Assembly (NCBI GenBank): GCA_032716605.1
Contig: CM064519.1
Location: 24,700,191-24,764,190 of the forward strand
Length of the DNA stretch: 64,000 nucleotides
Reading direction: 5' to 3'
From: Paralithodes platypus
Taxonomy: Eukaryota; Arthropoda; Malacostraca; Decapoda; Lithodidae
The notes under the pieces: model-generated
The model's database searches: none
What the model was told of the DNA's origin: nothing
What the model saw: only the letters and a program-made list of their open reading frames with translations
Translations under genes and position numbers: made by a program
Shown: piece by piece, positions 53,037 through 62,952 of the stretch
Position numbering within the stretch: the stretch's first letter is position 1
Layout: each line of letters begins with the position of its first letter

Positions 53037-53130
53037 AGTAAAAAAAAATCTACAACCCACAATGAGGAGCGACGCGCTCCTCGGTAATGCCAGGAGAGTG
53101 GCGAACACAACCTAAGGTAACCTAAGGTAA
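53037..53130 (+). mobile_element. CR1-like 3' UTR fragment in the Tigger relic
   Basis: ACCCACAATGAGGAGCGACG, CGCGCTCCT and GTGGCGAACACA parallel 34015-34080 after the CR1-like coding end. Confidence 0.7.
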
Positions 53131-53620
53131 GTATATGTTTCCAAATGTTTCTAATTGTGGACTCTCCTACACCAAACTCACATCCAATGCTTGTGTTGCT
53201 CTTTCCTTGCTTCTTTAACTCAAGAATGTTCTTCTTAGCTTCTAGGGTTAGTCGCTTATTCTTGGAGTTCTTCGGTGGCGCCATGATGTAACACTAGGGG
53301 CCGTCACAATGCAATATGGATCACTTATTGCGAGTACACAATATGGCATTGTGTCGGCGTGGGAACTGAATGTGAGGAAGGTGGAAGATGGTGGTTATGC
53401 GCATGCGCACTTTGGGAAGTCGACCATCGCATTTTAGGCGGGAAGTTCGGATTTGCCTTGGAACCAAACGATCAAATTGCATAGAGTAATTTCACTTCGC
53501 AAATATTGAGTACAGTACATCCCAAAACTTACCGTTTCTGACTGGACCTCGGCACTCGCATTTTGTTAATTCTCATTTGCCGCGCAATTATTGAGGGAGC
53601 ACTGTGCCCCTTTTTTTTTT

Positions 53621-54429
53621 TTTATAGATATGTAACGGGTAATAATTAATTCCTGGAATTTCTGTTTCAGAGAACAACCCATCTAGCTCTCAGAAACAAT
53701 TCCTCCTCTCAACACTACACCAAAAACATATTACACTTTGTATTGTATATACAGTGTGTATGTATAGCCAGTGTGTGTTATTGGCAGATGCCAGTGCTGT
53801 TGGTGGATGGCGCCGTTTAGCAGTCTTTGGACTATTCACTGATGTCCTTGATCATCAGGTCACCCACCCTAGCCCAGCTCTTGAGCAGGGTGTAAAAAAC
53901 GCATCATACAGGGTGCCAGTAAAGCTATATGGCGCTGTATTTGGGAATAGTTGCTGCACCCAGCACCATTTCATGGATATTAGAGGTGGTAAGATGATGC
54001 TGAAGCTGGGAGCTTCCATATGAATGCAAATTTGCAGTTGGGTATTCCCTTCTCTATTTTCACTGCTGAAAGTGCCACCTTTGGATTACCGAGGATCACA
54101 CATGCATGCATCAATCTAAGACTTTTAAAATATAATATTTAATTTTTCTTATGGATTTTGAGCCAGTCCTCTACTAATTAACATCTGTTCTTTGCCTAGT
54201 TAACTTTGAAGGTGGTTTCTTGCCTTGGAAGTTGACCATGCGAGGATTACATTTATGGGTTGGATTTGTGTTAAAATTGACAAGGAGCTGATGATTTGTT
54301 TGAATAAACCGCATGTATGACATAGCCGTGATTGGGCACTCCTGATGCCTTAAGGGGCTTTCTCAGCTGGTAGATGGATACTGACTATCGCTTCAATAGG
54401 AAGAGGACAACCAAACTCGTAATAAAAAT
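53621..54429. other. Unassigned sequence
   Basis: No recognised feature. The 89-codon frame at 53754-54023 matches no family I know. Confidence 0.4.
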
Positions 54430-55020
54430 CATCTTTATTTTCTTATTTGTAGACGCTTCGTCATATTCATGCCAGCATCAGTAATCTGTGAACAATAATT
54501 TACATATTGACTATCACATTATGATCCCTAAGCACCCGATCAATAAAACTATATAAAATGATACAAAATATAACAGCGAATAACCGGTGGACTTTAGTTG
54601 ACAACTGCAAATGTAATTCTGTAAGAATGAACTCGATTGATACTATTGTTAATGTCTTGTCATGTTGCAAATTTGATTTTAAATAATATTTTGACATTTA
54701 ACATGTAGTTTCTTTATTCATGCAGAGTTTAGTAAAATTTGCCAGAACGTCCCGGACTTCCCAAACTTGACTACTTCCTTTAACGTGACGATAGTGCGTT
54801 GTTATATGTGCGATTAGTTTGCTTGGGAAACAGATTAACTTGCTCATGTAGTAATGTACACCCTATGTGGTGGATTGTGTTCTTTTATTTAATAATTTTC
54901 ATTTTAGTAAGCGTTGTTTCCACATAGCGATTTTGATAATTTAATTTGACTTTATATTGTCCTTGTCCCAATTTTGGTTTGTTTAGTTTGCAAGTTTTAC
55001 ATTTTAATTTAACGTTGTAA
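54430..55020 (-). mobile_element. Penelope-like terminal region (tentative), with hammerhead-like motif
   Basis: On the minus strand a possible hammerhead core lies at 54452-54487. The stretch 54720-55010 matches the dispersed repeat at 21619-22010. The link to Penelope-like elements rests on the ribozyme-like motif and AT-rich character only. Confidence 0.4.
54452..54487 (-). ncRNA. Hammerhead-like motif (degenerate), candidate 2
   Basis: Minus strand: CTGATG, a stem with GGCAT / GAAT loop / ATGAC, then GAAGCGTC. Relative to the consensus it lacks A9, has G in the GAAAC box and one unpaired stem base, so it is probably inactive. Confidence 0.35.
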
Positions 55021-55371
55021 TTTTTTTTAAAGTTACAGTATCAACATAGAATTTTCTATTTTATATTCTTTTGATAATTTAACATCTCCATGTAAAGTAT
55101 GTATGTATGTATGTATATACTCAGGCACATACCCCATTGCTGGGGGTGGCCGGCACGAGACAATATTTAAAGTTCTATTCCCAGGGTCCTGGACCACTTT
55201 CGCGTTCCCTCGCCCCTTTCTCTGTCTTGTTGAGTAGGAGAATTTTACAATGGGAGGAGGACTCCTAGCCCCTTGCCCCCAGAAAGAAAAGTAGGACAGT
55301 ATAAGAAAGAAATGGCTAAGGTTGAGTAGATGATACCAAACCTCACTCTGGATAGGACCAGCCTTCACCCT

Positions 55372-55722
55372 ATTGTTGTTGTTGTTGTTGTTGTTGTTCC
55401 CCCCCAAGCTGCCTGGCCGAACAGCCCCAAGGCCCCGAGGCCATAACCGAGTGCCCCCACAGAACCCTCCCCGCCGACCACAATAAAGCCTGGGTGACCG
55501 AAGCCACTCCATGGCGGGGGGCTGAGGAGGGTGCGGAAACGCCCGGGAAACCAAAGCCCCACCCAGGGCCCTGAGCCCCTCAGCAATTATGAAGAGAAAG
55601 TTGAGGGGCAAGGGAAAAATGTGACGCTTTGGCTTCCAATCTTGGTAGATTGGGAGGTCAATCCACGGAAGAGACGCCGTCACTTGAGATCTAGAAAATA
55701 TATAAGTTAAAGGAAAAGTCAG
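55372..55722 (-). mobile_element. LINE-derived short element (LDD), copy 6
   Basis: Minus strand, 5'-truncated: starts near 55722 (CTTTTCCTTTAACTTATATA) and ends in (AAC)n at 55372-55397. A 14-base gap near 55437 removes part of the GCTCGGGGCCTTGG block. Confidence 0.8.
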
Positions 55723-56133
55723 ATATGTGCATGTACTGTATAAATACATAAAATCAAAGTTTGCAAACTTTATCCATTACAATCTCATATTATTTGTATA
55801 TTTCTGTTTAACATTGATGTTCACGGCTCAAACCTCCCCATAGCAATAAACTCACAAGTGGCCAATTAACTAGTGTCCTTTATTGAAGTCAACATGTCTG
55901 TGACTCATACAGGTACAGTACAGTGGTAGGCTGTACACTGTAATATTTTCTGTACAGTACATAGAGTTGTATTCCTTGACAAACCCCATCACTATCGGTG
56001 GTAATCACAACAGATTTGCCGTATTCCTTGCCAGTCAGTATGATACGATAGTTGTTTGTAATTGCAGTGAGAGTACAGTAATAATTTGGAGAGAGGTATC
56101 CTAACCAGGATTCGAAATTTGAAAATTCATACT
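55723..56133. other. Unassigned sequence
   Basis: No gene recognised; several TACAGTA heptamers (about 55735, 55914, 55949, 56077). Confidence 0.4.
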
Positions 56134-56621
56134 TTAACCCTTATTTAGCGGCGAGCAACATCAGTCGAGTTAAATAAAGCTGGACTATGTGGCGGCGCTC
56201 GACATAACTCGAGTGGCAATTTCAGCACGTAATGTGGCTGAGAGAGAGAGACAAGTGGTGGCAGGAGACTAGCGAGCGTATGACTGCTCCAGACCACCGC
56301 GGCGAACCTACTGACACAAATCTCAGCTCCCTCCTCCCTCTCTCACTCGCTACATACTCAATTATGTACTGAAAGTACCGAATTACCTGCTTTTTGCACT
56401 CGCGTTGCACGGTTATTGCAAGAAAACTATCCATCATACAAGGATCGTTATGGTGTCATTCGAAAGCTCTGTTTATGCCCTTTCAGGGATAGGTACTTGT
56501 TTTACGTTCTGGGTCTTATTTAGGCATGAAAATGATCACGTAAACAGCCCTATTTTGGCTAAAAACACCCCGCTGTGCGGTACACATAAATAAACCGCAT
56601 AGGCCGCTCGTAAGGTGTTAA
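56134..56621. mobile_element. TTAA MITE, family 3 copy b
   Basis: TTAA at 56134-56137 and 56618-56621; inverted relative to 30008-30496. Two GCGGCG + CTCGAC-type palindromic blocks lie at about 56148-56175 and 56192-56215. Confidence 0.8.
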
Positions 56622-56867
56622 GTCCCCATTAGAAATAGAAGACATGGTAAATTGGTAATCGTAAACTAAGTTCACTTAATAAAAAGAAAAGCAGGTATGA
56701 TATTAACCTACTGTATGTATGTATGTATATACAGTACATATATACATAGGCACACATCCCATAGCTGGGGGTGGCCGTCTCGAGACAGAGCCCGAACTGG
56801 GACAACACAACATAAAAAAAAAAATATATATATATACAGTATATATATGCAGTACAGTACATACATA

Positions 56868-58490
56868 CAAACATAAAATTTTAAGACTGAGTGTTCCACA
56901 CATAAGTGCAGTTTCAGTCTCTTGTCCTAATGGCGGCGTTCCTGGCAACCCTGTTAAGGGAATGCTTCACTTGTCAAGTTCTTGGATTTGACATCGGCGC
57001 GTATAGTTCGATCCCAGGTCTTCCTCGGTCCACCCCTTGGTGTAGCTCCCTCCACAATCACAGACCTGCATTTTTTCACCCAATTTTGTTCATCCATTCT
57101 CTCCACATGTCCATACCATCCCAGTCTACTTGTACGCATCCCCTCGCTAATACTCTTTATACCTAAACGTCTCTTTAGCTCAACATTTGTTTATTCTATC
57201 CTGTAGCCTGGCCCCACACATCCATCTCACCATTCTCATCTCATTACGCTCCATTCTGTTGACATCCTCTACTTTAACGGCCTATGTTTCTGAGGCATAC
57301 ATCATTGCACTTCTAACACATGAGGCATACACCTTTCCCTTCAGGAGGAGAGGCATTCTTTTCATGGTCAGGATTGGCATCAGTTCTCTGAACTTCCCCC
57401 AGCCACACCTAATTCTAGCAACAGTGGCAGCCTCGGCCCCACCACCGGCAGAGATGGTATCTCCTAGGTAACAAAACTTGTTCACCAGCTCCAAAGACTC
57501 ATTTCCAAAATTCACAGCCACAGGATCATCACTTAACACAAGCTCGCCTTTGCACACTACGCACTCAAATTTCTCTATTTCTGACTTATCCTTCGGCAGG
57601 GGTCCCTTTATTCTACTACAGCGCTTACTCCCATGGTGTACCCAACATCGACAGATGCTACATTGAATTGAGTTAACGCCCACTCCCTTTCCGCACACTG
57701 CACATGGGTATGCACCGCTCTTTTCCACATTGTCTCGTCTCAATCTACAATGCATAACCTTGGTTTTGTTAATATTGACTCTTAAACCCTTGCTCGCCAT
57801 GCCCTCTCTCCACTCTCTGAATTTGGCCTCAGCATCTTGCATACTGTCAGCTATTAGGACTAAATCGTCTGCATAAAACAGTTCCAACGGGAGTCCGCCT
57901 CTAAAAACTCTAGACAGTGCCTCCAAGACCATAATAAAGAGGAGGGGGCTTAACACTGAACCCTGATGGACTCCAACACGAACTGCGAACTCATCACTCA
58001 GTACACCCTTCACCCTCACCGCATTTCGCGAATCCTCATACATCTTCATTATCACACGCACCAGCCACTCTTCCACACCAAGTTTCCTCATAGCCCACTG
58101 CACAACATCTCTAGGCACCCTATCAAAGGCCTTCTCCAGGTCTACAAGCACAAAGTAAAGATCCCTGCCTTTTAGTAAGTATCTTAACTGTATCTGCCTG
58201 ACTATGAAGATAGCATCGGTTGTACCCCGTCCCAGTATAAAACCAAACTGCATATCATCAATAGAGATGCTTTGCCTGATCAAACCCTCAAGGACTCTCT
58301 CACAGACCTTCATGATTTGGTCAAACATTTTCAGGCCCCTATAATTTCCTCTATCTAGCGCATCCCCTTTTCCATTGTATATATTTACTATTACACTTTT
58401 GAGCCAATCCTCTGGGATTTTATCATCTTTAATAATGGTGTTTATCAACTCAGTGACTAAGTTAACACCAGTCTCCCTTGAGGCTTTTAT
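56868..58490 (-). pseudogene. RTE-A LINE, well preserved RT with PHD-like finger
   Basis: Minus strand. The RT is open from 58490 to 57282: DDMQFGFILGRGTTDAIFIV, LVDLEKAFDRVPRDVVQWAM, VGVHQGSVLSPLLFIMVLEA, the catalytic LFYADDLVLIADSM, then GLRVNINKTKVMHCRL. Inserted between palm and C-terminus is a cysteine/histidine region of PHD type (PCAVCGKGVG, CSICRCWVHHGSKRCS, FECVVCKGE; about 57710-57550). Then LVNKFCYLGDTISAGGGAEA to ASET, where a stop (57282-57284) replaces an expected Trp codon. The C-terminal SRLGWYGHVERMDEQNWVKK follows at about 57120. The element is 5'-truncated at a TA run and ends in a TGTA-type tail near 56868. Its reading frame is fused to a Penelope-like start codon on the far side of the TA run. 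Confidence 0.88.
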
Positions 58491-58493
58491 ATA

Positions 58494-58498
58494 TATAC

Positions 58499-58575
<77 letters not shown>
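58494..58575. repeat. (TA)n microsatellite with ACGG and ACACAG interruptions
   Basis: A long TA run between the RTE-A break and the left arm of the Penelope-like inverted structure; a matching TA run lies beyond the right arm (59607-59660). Confidence 0.9.
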
Positions 58576-58577
<2 letters not shown>

Positions 58578-58775
58578 AGTAAAACCAGGTAATAAATTTT
58601 CTTTAATACATACGAGGTTGAAAGAAATGGCAATTTCTGCGTTGGAAATTTTATTATTCAAAGTTTTCAGGTCTCTGATGAGTTTTCGCTGGGTGGCAGG
58701 AAGTAGATGAAGGAGATGAGCAAAATTCATGGTGGTACAGGGTTACATAAATGTAAATGATGATACAGGATATAC

Positions 58776-58807
58776 GACGCATTTCACTGGACAACCAGCA
58801 TTATCAA
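58776..58807 (-). ncRNA. Hammerhead-like motif, left arm
   Basis: Minus-strand twin of the motif at 59398-59429: TTGATAA, stem GCTGG/TTGT/CCAGT, then GAAAT instead of GAAAC, then GCGTC. It has one more deviation than the right-arm copy. Confidence 0.45.
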
Positions 58808-59397
58808 GTAAGGATGGAATGATATAAAAGGTAAACAGGAAGGGTATATATAGAGGGTGGAGGATCAGAGGAGGCTGGAGCCATCAAAGACCACTATCTC
58901 ACCCCTAACCACCCTCACCTCACACGCAACGAGTTAGAGAAACACACCACCATACTCGATAAAGAAAGTGACCCAAGGAGATTACCTATACTCGAAGCTT
59001 TATATATCCAAGCCTTACATCCCAACATCAACAACCAAACTCTGGACCTTCAGATCCTTCCTTCTGCCAAAAGGCACTTTCCTACAGGACCTAACACCCC
59101 CCCTCGCCCCCCGGTGCCCTTGACGCAGCCCCCCGCGCTACCTCCTTCAGCTTCGTCTTCCGCAGGCGCCACACAACTTAGGCCACGCCCCTCGACACGC
59201 AGCCAATCAGCTTCGACCCCACCAACCGACCACCATCCCGCATCCAGTGCGCATGCGTGAAGCGGTTCCCCCCTTTCTCTTTCCTAGAATACCCCTCCAC
59301 CAATAGTAGACTTTTGCCCCCTGATTTTCGCCTCCTCTGTTCCTCCACCCTCTATATATACCCTTCCTGTTTACCTTTTATATCATTCCATCCTTAC

Positions 59398-59429
59398 TTG
59401 ATAATGCTGGTTGTCCAGTGAAACGCGTC
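59398..59429 (+). ncRNA. Hammerhead-like motif, right arm
   Basis: TTGATAA at 59398-59404 occupies the place of the CUGAUGA core. A stem GCTGG/CCAGT with TTGT loop follows, then GAAAC (59420-59424) and GCGTC (59425-59429), the layout of minimal hammerheads reported in Penelope-like elements. C3 and G8 of the core are U and A here, a change that would keep them paired. Stem I is weak (TAC with GTA), so activity is doubtful. Confidence 0.5.
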
Positions 59430-59603
59430 GTATATCCTGTATCACCATTTACATTTATGTAACCCTGTACCACCATGAATTTTGCTCATCTCCTTCATCT
59501 ACTTCCTGCCACCCAGCGAAAACTCATCAGAGACCTGGAAACTTTGAATAATAAAATTTCCAACGCAGAAATTGCCATTTCTTTCAACCTCGTATGTATT
59601 AAA

Positions 59604-59606
<3 letters not shown>

Positions 59607-59660
<54 letters not shown>
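59607..59660. repeat. (TA)n microsatellite
   Basis: Follows the right Penelope arm; mirrors the TA run at 58494-58575. Confidence 0.9.
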
Positions 59661-59663
<3 letters not shown>

Positions 59664-59664
59664 T

Positions 59665-60035
59665 AATTCACACACATCTAGGTCACCCAGGAGAAGACCC
59701 AGAGACCCAGGATCACTTAGGGCCTCCAGCATTTCCCCGGCCCCAGACCTCCCGCAGAGATTCCGGTCTCAGCAGGCAGACACGCAGCGGAGTACACAAC
59801 AATGCCCACCCACCTCACATCCAGGCATGACCCTTCATACATACCGGCTCCCCGGGCAAGGCACCCGACAGACTACTGTATTATCTAGTCCAATTAGCGC
59901 CCGACCCCCCCTTCCGAACGACCACGTTATCACTCATCTATTCACAAGCATTCTTCATTCATTCCTATTTATTATGACTTCTCTTGCCTGTTCTACAGTC
60001 ATCTCTCTATCTTCCAAAGCTTATACTACACAATC
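59665..60035 (-). mobile_element. RTE-D LINE 3' UTR fragment
   Basis: Matches 2556-2958 and 27680-28055. TACTGTA at 59874-59880 is a 5-base addition relative to 27705. Confidence 0.7.
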
Positions 60036-60151
60036 TCTTCTGATGTGGCGGTGTCTACGTCGTGGGACCACCTCCCGGAGCTGCCAACCGCGGATGGCTG
60101 CCGACCCTCCACGGCCGGAGACAAGATCAAAGACCAGTGGAGGACAACCGG

Positions 60152-61139
60152 ATGCCGGCCGCAGGGAGCAGTTTCGGGAGCCAAACCGTCACAACCATCC
60201 CCTGCCCCCTCCCTGGGGGCACGGGTCCTTGGAGCGGCTTCGGTCGTGCCGGGAATTTCAACACCTCTCACACCACACACACACATCACACAGTTTTTCC
60301 TACACCGAGAAATGACTCTCCGGCTGTCATTTCTCAAAGACTTCTTCTAGCCGGAGATATTGAGAGCAACCCAGGACCCACCTACACATACATATGTCCA
60401 ACTTGCTCAAAACCCATCACTTCGAGTCACCACACTAAGGGTTCAGTTCTCTGCAATTCATGCAGGAACTGGACCCACTTCACCTGCACAACACTTGCCT
60501 CCAAGAAACACTACACGAACACCTGGACCTGTTCCTCATGCCCCTCCTTCTCCCAGTCAAATCCCTCACCTAAAACCCGTCCACCTCTCCTCCCCAACCC
60601 ACCTAACCTTCCCATATCATCCACTCCCACCCCTAAAACTCGTCCACCTCTCCTCCCCAACCCACCTAACCTTCCCATACCATCCACATCCTCAACTCAA
60701 CACACCACACCCTATCCTAATCCATTTCAACCCCCATCTCCTGCACCCCAATCCCAACCCCCACCCCCTCCCTCACCCCCACCCCCACCCCCACCCTCAC
60801 CCCCACCCCATCCTCGTGCAGCAGCACCCAACATACATCGTGCACATAACATTAACATTCTCCAATTGAACATAGATGGCATCAACACAAAGAAACACAA
60901 ACTCTCACACTTCATCAAACAACATAACATACACATTGCCATCTTACAAGAAACAAAACTCCGCACAACAACAAAAACACCTACATTTCATGATTTCACC
61001 ACCATCAGACAAGACCGGGCCGTCGGCGGCGGCGGTGGACTCATCACCCTGGTACACAAAGAAATATCATACATAGTTACCAGTGTACAAACCAAATCCC
61101 TCCTCCCCCCAAATGATAACACAACAGAAGTACAATCTA
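60152..61139 (+). pseudogene. 2A LINE copy 3, leader-2A-finger-endonuclease ORF
   Basis: Open from ATG at 60152 (MPAAGSSFGSQTVTT; a GTG-led frame starts 90 bases earlier) to the TTAA insertion at 61140. In order: a ~68-residue Gly/Thr/Pro-rich leader; LLLAGDIESNPGP, a 2A-like ribosome-skipping motif (60341-60379); a cysteine/histidine finger (ICPTC ... VLCNSCRNWTHFTC ... WTCSSC); a Pro-rich linker of ~100 residues; and the start of the APE-like endonuclease (NILQLNIDGINTKK, ILQETKL, GGGGLITLVHKE). If skipping works, the leader is released as a separate peptide and the finger-endonuclease-RT starts with Pro. The ORF is cut by the TTAA element; coding resumes after 61570 with DFNANTSAWFVDNPD and GSDHLPIIITTK. 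Confidence 0.85.
60356..60379 (+). other. 2A-like peptide motif, 2A LINE copy 3
   Basis: Codons for DIESNPGP, preceded by RLLLAG. Conserved in position and sequence with copies 1 and 2; see the findings. Confidence 0.88.
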
Positions 61140-61570
61140 TTAACCCCTTATTGGCGGCGCTCGACTTAACTCGTGCACCAATTTGCAGCAAGTTAGGAGC
61201 ATTATTAAGGCTTTTAAAGGGTTAAAATCGAGTGCAAATGGCCGGGAGTGCAGCGGGCCAGACAGCCGACTCCCAGGGCCTACCGCCGCCCATTAACTCA
61301 TGTTCCCTGTGTTCTCGAGAGGCCGGCAGTGTAGCCAGTAGTGAGCATAGCTGGGAAAAATATACCGCTATACGCTAAACTCCCATGTTTGTGGCACCAC
61401 TGCAAGAGAACCACGAGTGCTACGTAGCTCGTTCTGGTCTCATTTTGAAGCTTTTAGCGCCTAGTTTTTTTGCTGAATAAATTTCTTTTCATGCAGATAC
61501 TTGATTGATCATTCAGGAGGGCCTGAATATGCCCAAATGAGCCCAAAACACCCTGCTAGACAAGGGTTAA
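61140..61570. mobile_element. TTAA MITE, family 4 copy b, inserted in 2A LINE copy 3
   Basis: TTAA at 61140-61143 and 61567-61570. The LINE reads ...CAATCTAT before and AATACGCACTGG after, as in copies 1 and 2 (TTAAAATACGCACTGG), so the single TTAA of the LINE was duplicated. Right end GCTAGACAAGGGTTAA as in 34626-35043. Confidence 0.88.
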
Positions 61571-62339
61571 AATACGCACTGGCAACAACTACAACATAAC
61601 CATCATAAACACATACATCCCTCCCCAAACATCCCCGACAGTACCAAATGAATACAGACCACACTTACAACACATCACAAACACCCCACACATCATCCTG
61701 GGTGGTGACTTCAACGCCAACACGTCGGCCTGGTTTGTCGACAACCCCGACACATTCAGAGGGCTGGTACTACAAAACCAAACTGATAACCTCATCATCC
61801 TTAACGACATCCATCAACATACCCATATTCTTCACCAAGCCCTCTATAACCCATCATCTCCAGACATCACCTTTTGCTCCCCAGAACTTGCCCCCACAAC
61901 ATCCTGGAGGGTGGTCAGAACCTTAGGCTCTGACCACCTCCCGATCATTATCACCACCAAAACCAGACTCACCCCAGCTAGCCACAAACACACATACACC
62001 AATTATAAAAGAGCTAACTGGGAAGCATTCACAAATGAGACAGAACAACACTTCACAACTCTAAACAGTACACCCATCACTAACATCAACAATGCTGTAC
62101 ACATACTCAATAAAACTATCCAAAATGCTGACAAGAAACACATTCCAAGAGGTAACAGAAAAAGACACAACCCCAACTTCACACCAGAAATTCAAAACCT
62201 CATTAGACAACGCGACATACTGAAACACTCCCCAGCACCCCACTCACAAGACATCACACAACAAATCCAAGCACTCAACACCCAGACTAACAACAAAATA
62301 CAAGAACAACAAAAACTAAATTGGAATAACTTCCTACAA

Positions 62340-62952
62340 ACCCCCAGGGGGTAAGGGGGCCTTCATCTAATGGTGGAGGAAAAAAAGAATATGCCTCACG
62401 CAATCTACTGCGTGTTGTACAAGGCGACTAATAGGGGGGATGGCGATAGACTTGTGGACCAACAGCCATTACTAGACAATAAAGTCTTTATCTTAGCACT
62501 GTCTTGGTATGGCACTGCCGAGGCTGGTGGGGTGCGGGTAGGTGCCACAGGGGACTGAGTCTTACCTGGGCGCTGTTTGGCACCACACCTATGTCGGCAA
62601 CAGTGTTTGCATGTTGGAGCAGTGTTGGGGCAGGACTTTATTGTTCTATAGTCCAATTGCCTAATATACAGTAGAGTCATGATATGGTGCTGTCTTTATG
62701 TAACACTGTTAAGGCTGGTGTAGTTGCAGATACTGCAGGTGCAAGTGCTGCAGGGGGACTGTTGAGTCTTGCTGAGGCACAGTTAGCACTATACCAACAT
62801 CAGCCACAGTGATGACTTGATGGGGCAGTGCTGTGGCAGGACTTTATTGTACTACAGTACACTCCAACTACTGAAAGGCAACCCCGTCTGAGCCGTTACA
62901 ATGCATGTAATGGAAAAATGACGTTAAACCAATGTATGTATGTATGTATGTA
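62340..62952 (+). mobile_element. ~610 bp short element with (TGTA)n tail, copy 2
   Basis: Inserted in the linker of 2A LINE copy 3 (ACTTCCTACAAAC before, AAACACTTGATCAC after). Starts CCCCCAGGGGGTAAGG and ends in (TGTA)n at 62934-62952. Same family as 47022-47602. Confidence 0.85.

Larger units (their letters stand above)
51850..53620 (-). pseudogene. Tigger/pogo-type transposase relic with three insertions
   Basis: Minus strand, from the start MAPPKNSKNKRLTLEAKKNI (53284), whose N-terminal helix-turn-helix continues to VGESTIRNIW. Next come DGRRKVTNPAIVQMERYLAH, a CENP-B-type DNA-binding block (SKGWLERFLKRKQFKNVKFH) and the DDE core (PRFTYISKDQKQVRGRK near 52420, and LLLIKDNAPCHPAYLDD near 52000, with the second catalytic Asp). 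It is interrupted by a CR1-like fragment (53037-53130), a tRNA-related SINE (about 52700-52855) and a LINE tail (52158-52238). It is inactive. No clean terminal inverted repeat was found. Confidence 0.85.
58598..59606 (+). mobile_element. Penelope-like element remnant with inverted terminal arms
   Basis: Arms 58598-58874 and 59331-59606 (about 277 bp) are inverted copies of each other. Each arm encodes the N-terminus of a Penelope-type polyprotein (MNFAHLLHLLPATQRKLIRD, then NNKISNAEIAISFNLVCIKE). The unique middle encodes, on + at about 58880-59100, the C-terminal end of a Penelope GIY-YIG protein (NELEKHTTILDKESDPRRLP, ILEALYIQALHPNIN). RT and most of the endonuclease are missing. Terminal inverted copies are a known outcome of Penelope integration. 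Confidence 0.82.

Noticed and set aside
53754..54023. Possible host exon (89 codons)
   Set aside because: No recognised domain and no matching splice pattern; left unassigned.
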